From contig NC_081412.1 of assembly GCF_030272615.1 (NCBI RefSeq), positions 473,352,157-473,416,156 on the forward strand: a stretch of DNA of 64,000 nt. The letters run 5' to 3'. The stretch is from Cryptomeria japonica. Taxonomy: Eukaryota; Streptophyta; Pinopsida; Cupressales; Cupressaceae. Below, one piece after another: positions 21,425-33,310 of the stretch. Below the pieces are notes generated by a model. The model ran no database searches. It saw only the letters and a list, made by a program, of their open reading frames with translations, and was not told the origin of the DNA. The position numbers and the translations under genes are program-made. Each line of letters begins with the position of its first letter. The first letter of the stretch is position 1.

Positions 21425-24400
21425 ATGGAATCATCATCTAAAACTAATAAGACCAGAAAGGGAAAAGAACCTATCGCTGTAGAAGAAAAACCTAAAAGAC
21501 AGAAAAGGGAAGGGCGTTCTTTGGCCCAGGACCTAATTGACCAGTGCCCATCATCCAGTTTGAGGTCCAAGAAGATTAGAGCTGATGAGGAAGGCCTAGA
21601 GGACCGGTTTGAGGATCTTGGAGACATATGGACAGAGTTGAGAGGGTATGACTTATTCATATATGGGTACAACACAAGAGTTTCCCCTCAACCTATCAAC
21701 AATTTATGGCGATTGAACTTAGGAAGGTTAGTTGTGGCTAATGCATTCATGAATGTGGAGCTCATGAAGGCATTGGCAAACAAATATGACCCTAAAACCA
21801 GGACCATATATAACTACATGGGTGAGCCAATTCTTGCAATCACAAAGGAGGTTATCGACATTGTGTTTGAGTTGGATTGGGGATTTGAAGAATTGATTGA
21901 CCTCAAGAAGTTAAAAAGTGAATATTTTAACCTAGAGAACATTTACAAAACATGGAGACTCCCTATACATAGACCTAGGAATGCAGGGTCCTTAGTGCCA
22001 CTAGGTCAGGATGACAAAGCTCCCTATGATGTCAACTCTTTCCATCCATATTTCAAGTATACCTATTACTGTGTTGCCTAAGTGCTAGGGATAAAAGCCC
22101 ATCCTTTGATGGATATTGCAGCCATGGTCATTTGTGTCGATTTGTAGTCTAAGGACCCCCTCTTCTTTGATTTTTCTGCTTATTTGGTTGAGGTTTTGAA
22201 TCATGGGTTAGAAAAGTTAAAGGGGGATGTAATAAATGTTCATTTCAAGCATTATTACTTACTTATGCATATGCTATTGTATGTGGGCCAAGATGAAGGG
22301 TTATGGCCAAAAGAGTTATGTGTCAAGACATATGACAATGCTGGAATGAGAAAACCAGTGCAACTATGGGTTTCTTCATGGGACCAGAGGTATGTGAATA
22401 ATCAATATTGGCATTTTGAGGAGTTCTTTGTCCAGCCATTATATAGACTATTGGGATGCCCGTGTGATCATGCCCTTGCACCAGAGGTTCAAATATTCCT
22501 AAGACCAAAAGATTTCGCTAAAGATCCCTCAATTGAACACAATTGGGGAGATTGGTATTGTTTTTCAGACTGCACACAAGTCAGGGTATACGGGTTCGAA
22601 GGGAGACCATACTTACTACCACTTACAATCCCTAATAGAGTGGCTTGTCTATAAATTGTGAGGCAACTATCAATAGTGAGTACAGAACATCTAACAAGCC
22701 ATGGGAAACAATCAATTGTACCTAGGTTGTTAGTATTTTCAGATTTTATTGTGAAAAGTTCAAAGAGTTATGGCCTGCTGCAGACAAAATTGGATTATTA
22801 TGGCATGGCTATAGGGGATCCAAGGCCCAATTTTGATCCTAAAGGATACATAAGGATAGCCTGGTCATCACAAAAGCTGAAGGTTGGAGAGCATAAATCT
22901 TACCTACTGGATGACCTCATTAAGAACATTGGCAGAGAAGAGGCCAAAGTGAAGCGAATAAAGTTTGAGAAAGTAATGCAGGCTTATAAATGGAAGCTTT
23001 TTAGAAGGAAAATGGATGAGAACGTGCTATAAAATATTGAAGACCCCTTGGAGTTGGCCAACAAACTTGTGGAGTGTGAATTGGAAATACTTGGGGGAGT
23101 CCCGCCTCATGTTTTTAGGGATTATATTGATACTATTAGGGATACAGAGCCTTTGGCTCATATGTCTCCTGCTTCCACATCTGGCATCGTTCCATTCACT
23201 CCTTGAGAGGATTACCCCCCTAGTTATGAAGAGGATACACCAATAGACTTGGCAACAGGACAACTAAATGTCTGAGAAGTGGCTGACATCAGATTCCTGG
23301 AGCATGAGGATTTCATTGCTGATAGCGACTTCATTGCTTCCAAGGAGTTCACCGCATTCCTATATCAACATAAAGGATCTCAAATTAGGAATAACATGAG
23401 AAATAGTGAAGAAGAGTAGCAGCTTCAAAAGTTACAAGAGGAGATGGATCTTGGGATGAGAGAAATGACACCTGAGAAGGGAAGACAGTTGCTTAAGGAA
23501 GCTAGTGTGCTATTATACTCTAGATGGGACATGAACTCTGCCTTTTTGTTTGATGGATTCCTCAAGAAACAAAACCCAAGTAGGAAAATGATGCCAAAAG
23601 AGATTGATAAACTCTTTAGAGGATCAGGATATGATCCAGATCAGAAGGCTCTTCTATGGTGGGCTATCTATCCCAAAGATAAAAGACCTATATTGGTTGA
23701 TACAGAAGAAGCTTTTGGACATTTGATGGTGCACCAGGTTGGAAAGACTGACCCTAGAACAACTACCAAACTAAATTTGGATATCACTAAATTGAACCAA
23801 GATCAGATAGAGTTTCTGGTCCAAGAAAATTCTACATACAAAAGCCTATATGAGAAAACCGATGAAGAAAAATAGAGGCTAGAAGCAAGATTGCTTCAGA
23901 TTGATACGGGTACCAGTCAAACAGGGATGACATACGGTGTTGACAGAGATGCCATGGATGCCTTGACAGATGCTATGTATTGGAGGAACAGGGCCAAAAA
24001 GACATCTTGACAAGTAGAAAAGGTACAACAAAAGATGGATAAGTTGATTATGGAGATCATTGAACATAGGTTCAGAAGTATGATGCAAGTTGCAGAAATC
24101 TATTGGAAAACATACACTAGAACAGTCAGAGCTTTGAAAGAGCATGAAAGGCTCAAGTCTCAGTTGGAAGGCTTGATGAATGACAACAGTCTGATTAATC
24201 CAGGTGAGAAAATTGAAGCCAAGGCTCACTTGAAGTCCCATGATGAATTGGCAAATCAATTAAGGAAAGAGCATGAGAGGCTGGACGATGGGAATACCCC
24301 TAGGGTGCCCTATTTTTACAAAAATGGTGAGTTAGTATCCTTGGAACAATGGAAACAAGAGTTCAGTGATGAGAAGAATCGAGCAGTAGCAGAGTTGGAT

Positions 24401-24553
24401 CGGGACAAAGATTTGTCACTTTGTGTTAACAATATTCTATCCAATCATTTCCAGACAGAAATTGACATGAGGACACTAAACAATGACGTTCTAATGTATA
24501 AAGATGATAAGTACATTGAACACATAGGCATGCTGAACTTGTTTATCTTCTAG
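21425..24553 (+). pseudogene. Long CACTA-internal ORF A, unknown family (about 1,043 codons, nine stops)
   Basis: One frame stays readable from MESSSKTNKTRKGKE (ATG at 21425) to the stop at 24551, broken only by in-frame stops at about 22079, 22145, 22652, 23030, 23204, 23273, 23417, 23873 and 24008. Order: basic, nuclear-signal-like N-terminus (KRQKREGR); a globular region with NLWRLNLGRLVVANAFM and TIYNYMGEPIL; a block FLRPKDFAKDPSIEHNWGDWY with GRPYLLPL; a second region with LLYSRWDMNSAFLFDGF; and a Lys/Glu-rich coiled-coil C-terminus. ORF B at 27307 is a clear paralogue with the same order. No catalytic motif was recognised. It runs opposite to the transposase genes. Confidence 0.7.
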
Positions 24554-25659
24554 TTTGTTAACAAAAGTGCTAATTAATAGTTATGTGCTGAAAATCCACG
24601 ATGGTTGGTGATAATGTATACCCTCATATAAATGAGGGAATTTTTGTAACAATAAGGATCATTAGAGAAGAAGTAGAATAGCCTCAGGCTTACTATTGTA
24701 CCATTTTGTGAACATACATAATATAATCAATCATCTTTCCTTTGTGTATATGCTGTGGATTACTGCATCTTTCTATAGCTAGTTGCTTGTGATATTATCT
24801 AAAGGAGATAAGGTTACTTGTGTTCCTCCAGTAAAACTTTGTGTTTCATATTGTGGATTTGAATAAAATATTTACTTGCGAATATAGTTTTGTATATAGT
24901 GCGCATGCATATTATCTCAACCATGGTGCGCTTGCATATGTATATAGTTTTGTTTATAGGTGGAAAGCCTGAGGTTCAATGTCGAACTTGGTTGCTCTGA
25001 TACCATATGTAATATTCCATTAATTCTATACTTAAAGAAAATAAATTGTGATCTATATTAAGATAAAAAATTGAGCATTTCAAAATAAAACATAACTACT
25101 TCAGTTGAAGGAGAAAACTAACTAAATGTTCTTCAACATAATTAGAATCTAACTAATTTATCTAAAAGGAAGGTAATCTTTTAACGATAAAAAACATTGA
25201 ACAAATATTATTAAGCTAATCAATATGAGAAAGGAATTCAAATGGCAAGTTTCATTTTTGAGGGAAGAGATAAAGGTTCAGAGGTTACTGTTATCACTAT
25301 TTAAAAAATGGATATTCTTTTCCATAATTGGCTAAGTCTATGAAATTCTTGGGTCTGGTATGGCCTTGTGACTTCTATTGCTTTGGGTCCTAAAGAGGGT
25401 TTAGGGTTTAGGTTTAATCACTTTCAAAATGTCTGAGAAAAAACCGTTATAATTCTATTTCCATGTTACTTTATTCGCTTAAGTAATGGGTCCTTTTGTC
25501 ATGCAAAGTGTTCCCCCCATTGTTTCTTACCTAGGCGGTCCTTTTAAATGTCTTAATTTTTATTCTCCTTTAAATTGCCTTTTCTAATGACCATTAGGCC
25601 TTGTAATTATCGCACAACTCTTAGTGAATTAGATGGCCTATGTGGATTCATGAACTCAT
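24554..25659. other. 3' flank of ORF A; copia-type PBS/LTR scrap
   Basis: After ORF A the sequence looks like a plant 3' untranslated region (TTTTTGTAACAATAAGG, GAATAAAATAT). At 24994-25005 minus strand reads TGGTATCAGAGC next to a possible LTR end (TGT at 25008), suggesting a small minus-strand copia/TRIM scrap whose other end I cannot find. A phrase ATCTCAACCATGGTGC near 24917 recurs at 34501. No gene was seen. Confidence 0.45.
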
Positions 25660-26890
25660 GCTCGAAAGTTACCTATCACGAAGTAGCGAAAAGGTTTGGC
25701 GAGACCCAGCGATGAGGACTTGTTTCTTGTCTAAAGGGAAATCGGTTTGGAAAGAGATCAACGACCCACATTGATTCACAACCTAAAGATGCTCGTGGTT
25801 TACAAGTTGTGAAATGGCGAAAAGATGGTGGGCCTAGGTGAAGTGGTTAGTAGAAAGAGTAATAGCAGTGCAAGTCCCTGAGATCTGACGCCCTGCGTTG
25901 TTTCACGAGATAAAGATAATCGAGTTTTACCCTTCTGTGAAATAGAGAAAGGATTTGGTGGGCCCAACATCCAAGTTTCGTCTGAAGATTAAAGACCGAT
26001 CATGTTCTATCTGATTGGATGGCCCTCGTTATTTCATGAGATAAAAGCGCACGTATTTTAACTATTGCGAAATAGTGAAAGGTTGTGGTGGGTCCTAGAA
26101 GCCGGCGGGTTTTCTAATGAGTAAAGAGTGAGTGGTTCAGAGAATAATCAATGGCCTGCGTTGCTTCACAACCCAAAGATGCTCGAGAGTTAGTTTTCAC
26201 GAAGTGGTGAAATGATGTGGCATTCCAAGTGAGCAATCCAGAAGGTAGGGATCGCAAATCAAAAGGTTACACGTGTTCTCCAGATCACGTAAAACAAAGA
26301 ACAAACTTGGTGACCAAGTGGTGGGCCCAACAAACAGAATGATATAAACTGAAGACAAAGAGGTGACTTGTCAGGCACAGGTGGCATTTCAGAAGTGGAT
26401 CACGCTGAAGTCTTTCAGCGAGTAGGAAGTTGACATGTCAGTTCAAGAGGGATCTAATGCCAAAGTGAATGGTGCTGATTCAGAGGGTCCACATCTGCTG
26501 GTTCTAGCAGGTTGTTAAAGGAAGGGCATATCGAGAAGGATCTAACAACAGTCATTATTTCGCAACCTTTAAATGCATGATGGTTACCATTCGCAAAATA
26601 GCAAAAATGGTTAGCGTTAACCATTTTGAACGTGGTTAGTGATATAAACCACCAGGTTAGGACAATGTAAAGATCGATCAAGTTTCAGTTGATTGGATAG
26701 CTAGAGCAGCTTCGTGAGGTCAAGATGCAAGATGGTTACCCATCGCAAAATAGCGAAAGGATTTTCAACCTGTTGCCAAGCAAGGAAGAGTCAAAAGGGT
26801 AAAAGTGGTGCAAGTTCTATCTGATCCAATGATTGGCATCTTTTCACTAGATGAACATGAAAGAGCTTTACGCTCTGCGAAACAACAAAA
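25660..26890 (+). repeat. GCGAAATAGCGAAAGG array (period about 126-150 bp)
   Basis: A motif like TTGCGAAATAGCGAAAGGnTTTGGTGGGCC recurs near 25678, 25804, 25930, 26062, 26200, 26590, 26740 and 26874. Each is paired with an upstream half-inverted partner (TTGTTTCACGAGATAAAGAT type). The array ends about 400 bases before ORF B, the position that the ATCGA array holds for ORF A. Confidence 0.75.
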
Positions 26891-27306
26891 GAGCAAAATG
26901 AAAAATATTCAGAGCAGTTTTGATCCGTTGGAGCCAAATTTTTGAATTCTTTCATGAATTCAATTCTGAAGGGACGGTTGAAGCGTGTGGTGTTAATGTC
27001 ACAATTAAGGAGCCAAATTTCTGTATATATCCGTGCATCAATTGAACGAGGGTATCTTTTCACATAAGAAGTTGCAGAGAGAGCTGGTGTAGAGCAAAAG
27101 TTTGCAAACTGAAATCAGGTTCTCTTGCTCTTTGTTTACCCATTGCTTAAAGATTGTTGAATTGTGGTCTTGTCCTGTTAGAAAATTGATTTGATTGATA
27201 ATTGGCTTAGTTGCATACTCCTAAAATGGGACCCATAAGAGAATTAACAGGGAAGGTAAATTACCAAGACCGAAATATTTGTGATGACTTTCTTGAGTAG
27301 TTAACC

Positions 27307-30300
27307 ATGTCGACCAATGTCGGGGCTAGGGCCAAGGAGTTAGTGCCAGAAAACCCTCGTTTGAAAATTGGGGATGGTTTATATGATAAAGAAAATTGGT
27401 TGAGGGACCCTAAAATAGGGATATCCGGTCTGAATTTGTTTAAAGTGGGTTTTGGTCAGAGACATGCCCCTTCCCCTATGAATAGTACCTGGAATTTAGA
27501 TGTAGGGAAGCTTGTGGTCCTAGGTGTTTTCATGGATGTAGATCTGTTGACTCTAATTGCATAGAACTATGACCCTGCTGCTAGATGCATTAGAAACATA
27601 AAGGGATCAGCCCTTGTCGAAATCAAATATGATGAATTTAGGAATGTCTTCAAGCTTAGTGAAGCTTCCAGCTACCTTGAGCCTATTGATTTTGAGGCAT
27701 TAACCCAAGTTTACAATGCCCAAAGAGATCATCTTAGGAGTGGCCCATTGAGAGAATTTTTTGTCAAAATAGGGGGATTAACAGTTGTAGGCCCTAGCAC
27801 AATGGAGCCATTTTCCCTGAATTTATTTACCTTGAGAGCTAAGGGTATGTACTGGACACTATGTCAAATTTTTGGAGAAGATGCTGAGAAAAACATGCCC
27901 ATCCATTATATGTTAATGATTGCCCAAATTTTGAACCCTTCCCTGGCCATAAAATTTGACTTCGCTCCTTTCCTCCCTGATGCTATCCATGTAGGCTTAG
28001 TAGGAATTAAGAATGGTAAGGTAGACAAGCCATTTGGATGGTATTCCTTGTTGATGCATATGTTTCTATTCAAAGGGGTTGATTATTTTGCAAAAGAGAT
28101 GGACCTGGTTAAGGTCAAGGATAAAGAGGAGACGCCAGTGCAATTATGGAGTACTGTTCTATCTTGGGATAGAGAGGATGCAAGTTATCTGAAGTTTGAA
28201 AGATGCTTTACATCTAAAATTAGAGTTCTCTTGTGTGCAGAAAACCCTAGGATTCCCAAGGCTCTTTTGGAATTCCTTAGGCCCAAAGAATTTGCAGAGG
28301 ATATCAAGATTGTTCATAACTGGGGAGATATGTATCTATATCCCATTTCTACTATTTTTAGAGTGTTTTGATTTAGGGGTACCCCTTATCTACTGCCCTA
28401 TCAGGTTCCATTAAAGATAGGGATTGCAGAAGTATTAAGACAGATTGGAGGAGTGCAGGAGGCCGATTTAACTAACAGGGGTAAAGGGACAATTTTCCCA
28501 ACCATCAATATGGCTCATCATTTTGTAATTACCAAAGGTGGATGGAAGTATTTTAAAGAATTATTTAAGCCATACATGTTATCAACTGCAGTGTCAAGGT
28601 GTGCCGACCCTGAAGATTTCTTCAATGACATGTTGAGGAAGAGAGCAGTTTGTAAAATCAGGCCTCACCAATTCCAATTCCCTGAAGATTTGATCAGGAA
28701 TGAATTTAGTCTATATGAGCACGAGTTAAGGAAGGAGAAGTGGATTGCATACAGAAGAGCCCTTGACATTATCCATCAATTTGATTCTAGTTATGATCCT
28801 CTCTCTAGTTTTACCCCTTTTGAAGAAAAGGTTAAATTCTTAATTCTTTATTTTGAAGATTTAATGCAAACCCTGAAGGAAAAAAGAGAAGGCATAATGC
28901 AGAATGATCTTGACAGGGCTAAATTGGTCCTAGCCAAGCCTGCCTTTGCTAAGGCTATTCCACCAAGTGATTATATAATGCACAAGAGATCTAAGTATAC
29001 TATAATGATGCCAGTAACATGTGAACCTTCTACTTCTAGAGGGAAAAGGGCCATTGAATATACTATTTAGATTCAGGATTCACCTAAGAGGCAAAGGACA
29101 TGTAAAGAAATTGAAACTGATGACCCTCAGTACTCTCCATCTCAGTCCCCTATTCATGTAGGAGATGAGCAAGTAGTGGCTGAGCAATTGATACAATTGG
29201 GGAGTCTGGGTGAAATTGCCTACACCTACAATGAGACTCAAGAAGGAATGCTAGAAGAGCCACCCTGTGCTGAAATGGATGTAACTAATGGTGAGCTACA
29301 GGGAAAAGAATTGGGAATTACTATCAAAAAAGCTAGTGAAGAATTCCTAGCTGACAGCAATTTTGTCACATCAGGAGCTTTTATGTAGTTTCTATGAAAG
29401 CAAAATATTGATCAATTCAAGATCAGATGTGAGCAAAGGGTAAATGAAGAGCCTCTTAAGGATGCAGCCCAAGTGGAGGAAGAGGTTAAACAAGAAATAA
29501 TGGCTGAGTTCAAAACTATCACTCCTGAGGCTGGAATAGAGATAGTGGATAAGGCTGGTGTGCTAATCCTCCCTAAATGGGATATAGCTAATGCATTGGT
29601 TCTTGAAGCAGTCAGAAAGGAAACTAAGCCAATGAAGGGAGTGGTATTCAACAAAGATGACGCTTCTCTAGTTATGTGGTCCCTTAAAAGAGATGAAGGT
29701 AGAAGAAGGAAAGATACCTCACAGTCTAACCTTCTAGGAGCTATGATAGTCAGAAGAGTTCAGGATACAGGGGTAGTGGAAGCAGCTAGTACTATTTTAG
29801 AGACTGGTAAGTTCAATGTAGTAGTAGAAGAGAAGGAAGCAAACGAAAAGGCTGATATCTAAATTAGGTTGGAAACAATTTTAAAGGCTTATAATGAAGC
29901 CAAAAAGGAGGTAGCTAGCAAGGACACTATCATTGCCAAACTTCAAACTCAGTTGATGGGACAATACCAAGGAGGTGAGTCCTCTACCTTAGCAATTTCT
30001 TCTTCTCTAGCAAGGCCCCCACCTACTAGTCCCATCATAGAATTCCCTCCTTCTCCTATGCCTTTTGGTTTTCAACCAGCTGAGACTTATCAACATGAAT
30101 TGGAAAAGTTGAAATAGGCTCAGGCCTTATTTGTAAATAAGTATGAGGAGAAGATAAAGGCTAGAATTTTGAGTTTTGCTGATTCCGTTGATGCTCCCAT
30201 GGTACATATCAATATGAAGAGAATTTTTGACACTCTTTGTGAGTTAAATGAGGACAAAGCCATTCTAGAGCCTATTCTAAATAAGTGGATCCCGAGGGAA

Positions 30301-30855
30301 GTAGATTTAGAATTCATGTGTGTATCTTATGATGAAGCTGGAACCAATGCCACTATCAAATCCACATGTGAATTGACCAAAGGTTTGACAAAGCTGGCAG
30401 AAGGGAAAGCCAATGTGGAAAAGAAGGCTAATTTATATAGAAAAGAGTATACTGAGCACAAATTTGAACTTTTTCCTGGAGGTTTTATCAACCAAAATCA
30501 GATAAAGGACAAACAGGTATGGTTGGATGCGTTAGGAGCTAATCTATCTCTAAGGGAAAATGAAATAATCAATAAAGATGACACCTCATGATTTGTAAAA
30601 ACAATTGAGGAAATAGAAAAGATCAAATCACATTATGGTTTCTTGGAGTCAGAAGTGAGGAAAATAAGGAACTCTTGGAAAAAGCTATTAAAGTTGAAGA
30701 AAAAGATTATTGGCTACTCATGGCCTACCGATGATGTTTTTCAAGAGTGGTCCAAAAAATATGCAGTGCAGGAAGAAGATGCTCCAGAGTTGTTACAAGA
30801 GGTTGCAACCGAGCAAAAAGTGCAAGAGGCCGAAGATGCTGAAAAGGACTTGTAA
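27307..30855 (+). pseudogene. Long CACTA-internal ORF B, paralogue of ORF A (about 1,180 codons, eight stops)
   Basis: A single frame from MSTNVGARAKELVPEN (27307) to TAA (30853-30855), with in-frame stops at 27562, 28369, 29068, 29386, 29395, 29860, 30115 and 30589 and no apparent frameshift. Shared blocks with ORF A: STWNLDVGKLVVLGVFM, VQLWSTVLSWDRED, FLRPKEFAEDIKIVHNWGD, TPYLLPYQVP and LILPKWDIANALVLEAV, then a coiled-coil-rich C-terminus with a Pro/Ser-rich insert (SSLARPPPTSPIIEFPPSP). Identity over the best blocks is moderate, so the duplication is old. No family recognised. The 3' flank (30856-31080) resembles an untranslated region. Conserved order in two copies argues for a once-functional protein. 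Confidence 0.7.
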
Positions 30856-31228
30856 CCGTTTCTTGGGGAGTATTTTTAGTTTGTAACAAACTCTTTTTGA
30901 AAAGGGGTCCGAAGCTTGTATGCATCCATGATTATATAAATGGATACCAGGACTAATGAAAAGGGGGATCGCAAGAATTTGTAAGAAAACTCTCCATAAA
31001 TATATGTGGGATTTTCTAGTCTTATGGAGAATACTCTGAGTTTTGTAATACTTTTCAAAATTAATATCAATATACAGACTATGAACTTTCGAGCCTAGAT
31101 TTTGTGTTGTCTTCTGGTTTACTTTCAAAAGTTTATTGGTTTCAATTTTGACTAATTTTAACATTGCAAGCACCAATGCATTATTAGTGTTCACCTCCAT
31201 TGCTCAACTTGCGCATCCAGTTCTTGAG
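30856..31228. other. 3' flank of ORF B
   Basis: T-rich sequence with TTTTGTAATAC and AATTAATATCAATATAC, like a transcript end. No gene was seen. Confidence 0.4.
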
Positions 31229-31485
31229 CTTAACAAACTCACTAGTTACCAATCATCTAAACAAGTCATCTACTTAATGTGTACCAACAATAATGGTTAT
31301 TAACAACCATCATATGATAAATAGCTTACACTTGAGCCAACTAACTTACTGGTTTACTAACCAACTATCTAGCGAACTGCTTAATGTCTACTAAGAGTAA
31401 TGGTCATAAATGACCATCATAATATAATTAACATACACTTGAGTCAGTTGATTCATTGGTTACAAAACTTCTAGGTTTAGCTGAT
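31229..31485 (+). repeat. 107-bp tandem repeat, two and a partial copy
   Basis: CTTAATGTGTAC at 31273 and CTTAATGTCTAC at 31380 mark units of 107 bp, each ending in CCATCAT ... TACACTTGAG. A third partial unit follows. Confidence 0.7.
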
Positions 31486-32202
31486 CCAATTTGTTACATA
31501 ACAGTCTCATGTCTACTCACATTAACGGTTTACAAGGACCTTCATGGGATTGTGACATAACCTAACAAGCCAACTACTACAAATCCCCTATCTCTAACAA
31601 GCTTCAACTATCATCATGGAATTAAACCTAATACAACATTGGTTCCCTTATTTAGCTAAATTAACACATCATATTATGACTCAACAAAAAATATAGTTCT
31701 AATATATTTTTTTGTCTTTCTATATTCCCAAAAGTATGCATCTAATTGATGATAAGAATCCTTCTTCAGGTCTTGCAACCATGGAGACTGATATAATCTG
31801 ATTATAACCGATGTGAATTGATTCCAAGATGAACCATATTCGGTTGAACTATGAGTTAAGAGTGGAAAACAAATAAACATAGAATAGCTGCAAAATATAG
31901 CAAGGTATTGTGACTATAAGATAGAAACCATCCTAGGAGCCTCTAATATATCAAAAGTTGAGAAAGTAGCAAGTTTACTGTACGAAGAGAGTGATCACTA
32001 TGAATTTGCAGTCAAGTTCAAAGCATTGATTTGTGGGAACAAAGGGTTTCATATGGGGATAGAGCAGTCTCATGAAATATCATGACAGTCATAATCATAA
32101 TCTAAAGAGTAGTCAAATGTTCAAGATAGATTGGTGATAGTGCAGTCATTTTGTTGAGCATCAAATCTGAATTAAGTAAAATATCTTCATTTGAGAAATT
32201 AA
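31486..32202. other. No gene seen
   Basis: AT-rich, low-information sequence between a 107-bp repeat and the second ATCGA array. Confidence 0.4.
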
Positions 32203-33310
32203 ATCATAGAAGCCATCTATCTTTAGAAGAAATCATCATTTTCATTGATACCGTATAACCCATAAGTTATCAAACAAGTCTAAAAGCATTCTATCGAAGT
32301 ATCTAAGATTCAAATAGTATCGATGAGACCCAGTGATGTCTCATCAATATAAAAGGGGCATCAAAGAAAGAAAATTCCAATGAACTTTAGAAATGACTCA
32401 TCGAAGATAGTAACTCCATCGATAAAAGATATCGAGGAAAGTGGAGATGGTTCTCATCGACAAGAAAAGGTCTTCGAGGATATACAAAAAGACTCACTGA
32501 AAGGGATGGTCCCACCAACAAAAGGTATCGAAGAAAGCAAAGGTGGCCCCCACTGATGAGAAAAGGCTTTTGAAGAAATAATATCATTGATGCAAGATAA
32601 AAAAAGATTCAGTGAAAGAAGCATTCTCATTGAAAAAGTGATATCGATAAAACAAAAGCAAGCTACATCGATAAATGATATCGACAAGGATATGAGTTTC
32701 AATGGGAGGACAAAAGAAGTCACCAAAGTCCAAAGTCTCTTCGACATGAAACCCGGTGGACAATAAAAATATTTTGATGAGAATGAGTTTCGAGGAGACT
32801 AAAAGGCATGTCTCTGATACACATGGTTTCATCGATAGAAGCCATCTCTCTTTGGAAGAAATTATCATTTTCATTGATACCATAATAACCCATAAGTTAT
32901 TGAACAAGTCTAAAAGCATTCTATCAAAGTATCTAATATTCAAACAGTATCGATGAGACCCAATAATGTCTCATCGATATAAAAAGGGCATCGAAGAAAG
33001 CAAACGCCGATGAACTTCAGAAAGGACTCATCGAAGACAGTAACTCCATTGATAAAAGATATCGAGGAAAGTGGAGATGGTTCTCATCGAAAAGAAAAGG
33101 TCTTCAAGGATATAACACTATGGTGCAAAAAGACTCACCGAAAGGAATGGTCCCACCAACAAAAGGTATCGAAGAAAGCAGAGGTGGCCCCCACTGATGA
33201 GAAAAGTCTTTCGAAGAAACAATATCATTGATGCAAGATAAAGAAGATTCACCGAAAGAAGCATTCTCATCGAAAAAGTGATATCGATAAAAAAGAAGAA
33301 AACTACATCA
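32203..33310 (+). repeat. Second ATCGA array, 629-bp tandem duplication
   Basis: ATAGAAGCCATCT at 32206 recurs at 32835, a period of 629. The second copy ends near 33310. The content (GACTCATCGAAGA, GATAAAAGATATCGAGGAAAG, CACCGAAAG) is plainly related to the array at 20336-21130 in the same orientation. It is a diverged internal copy of the element's left subterminal region. Confidence 0.8.
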
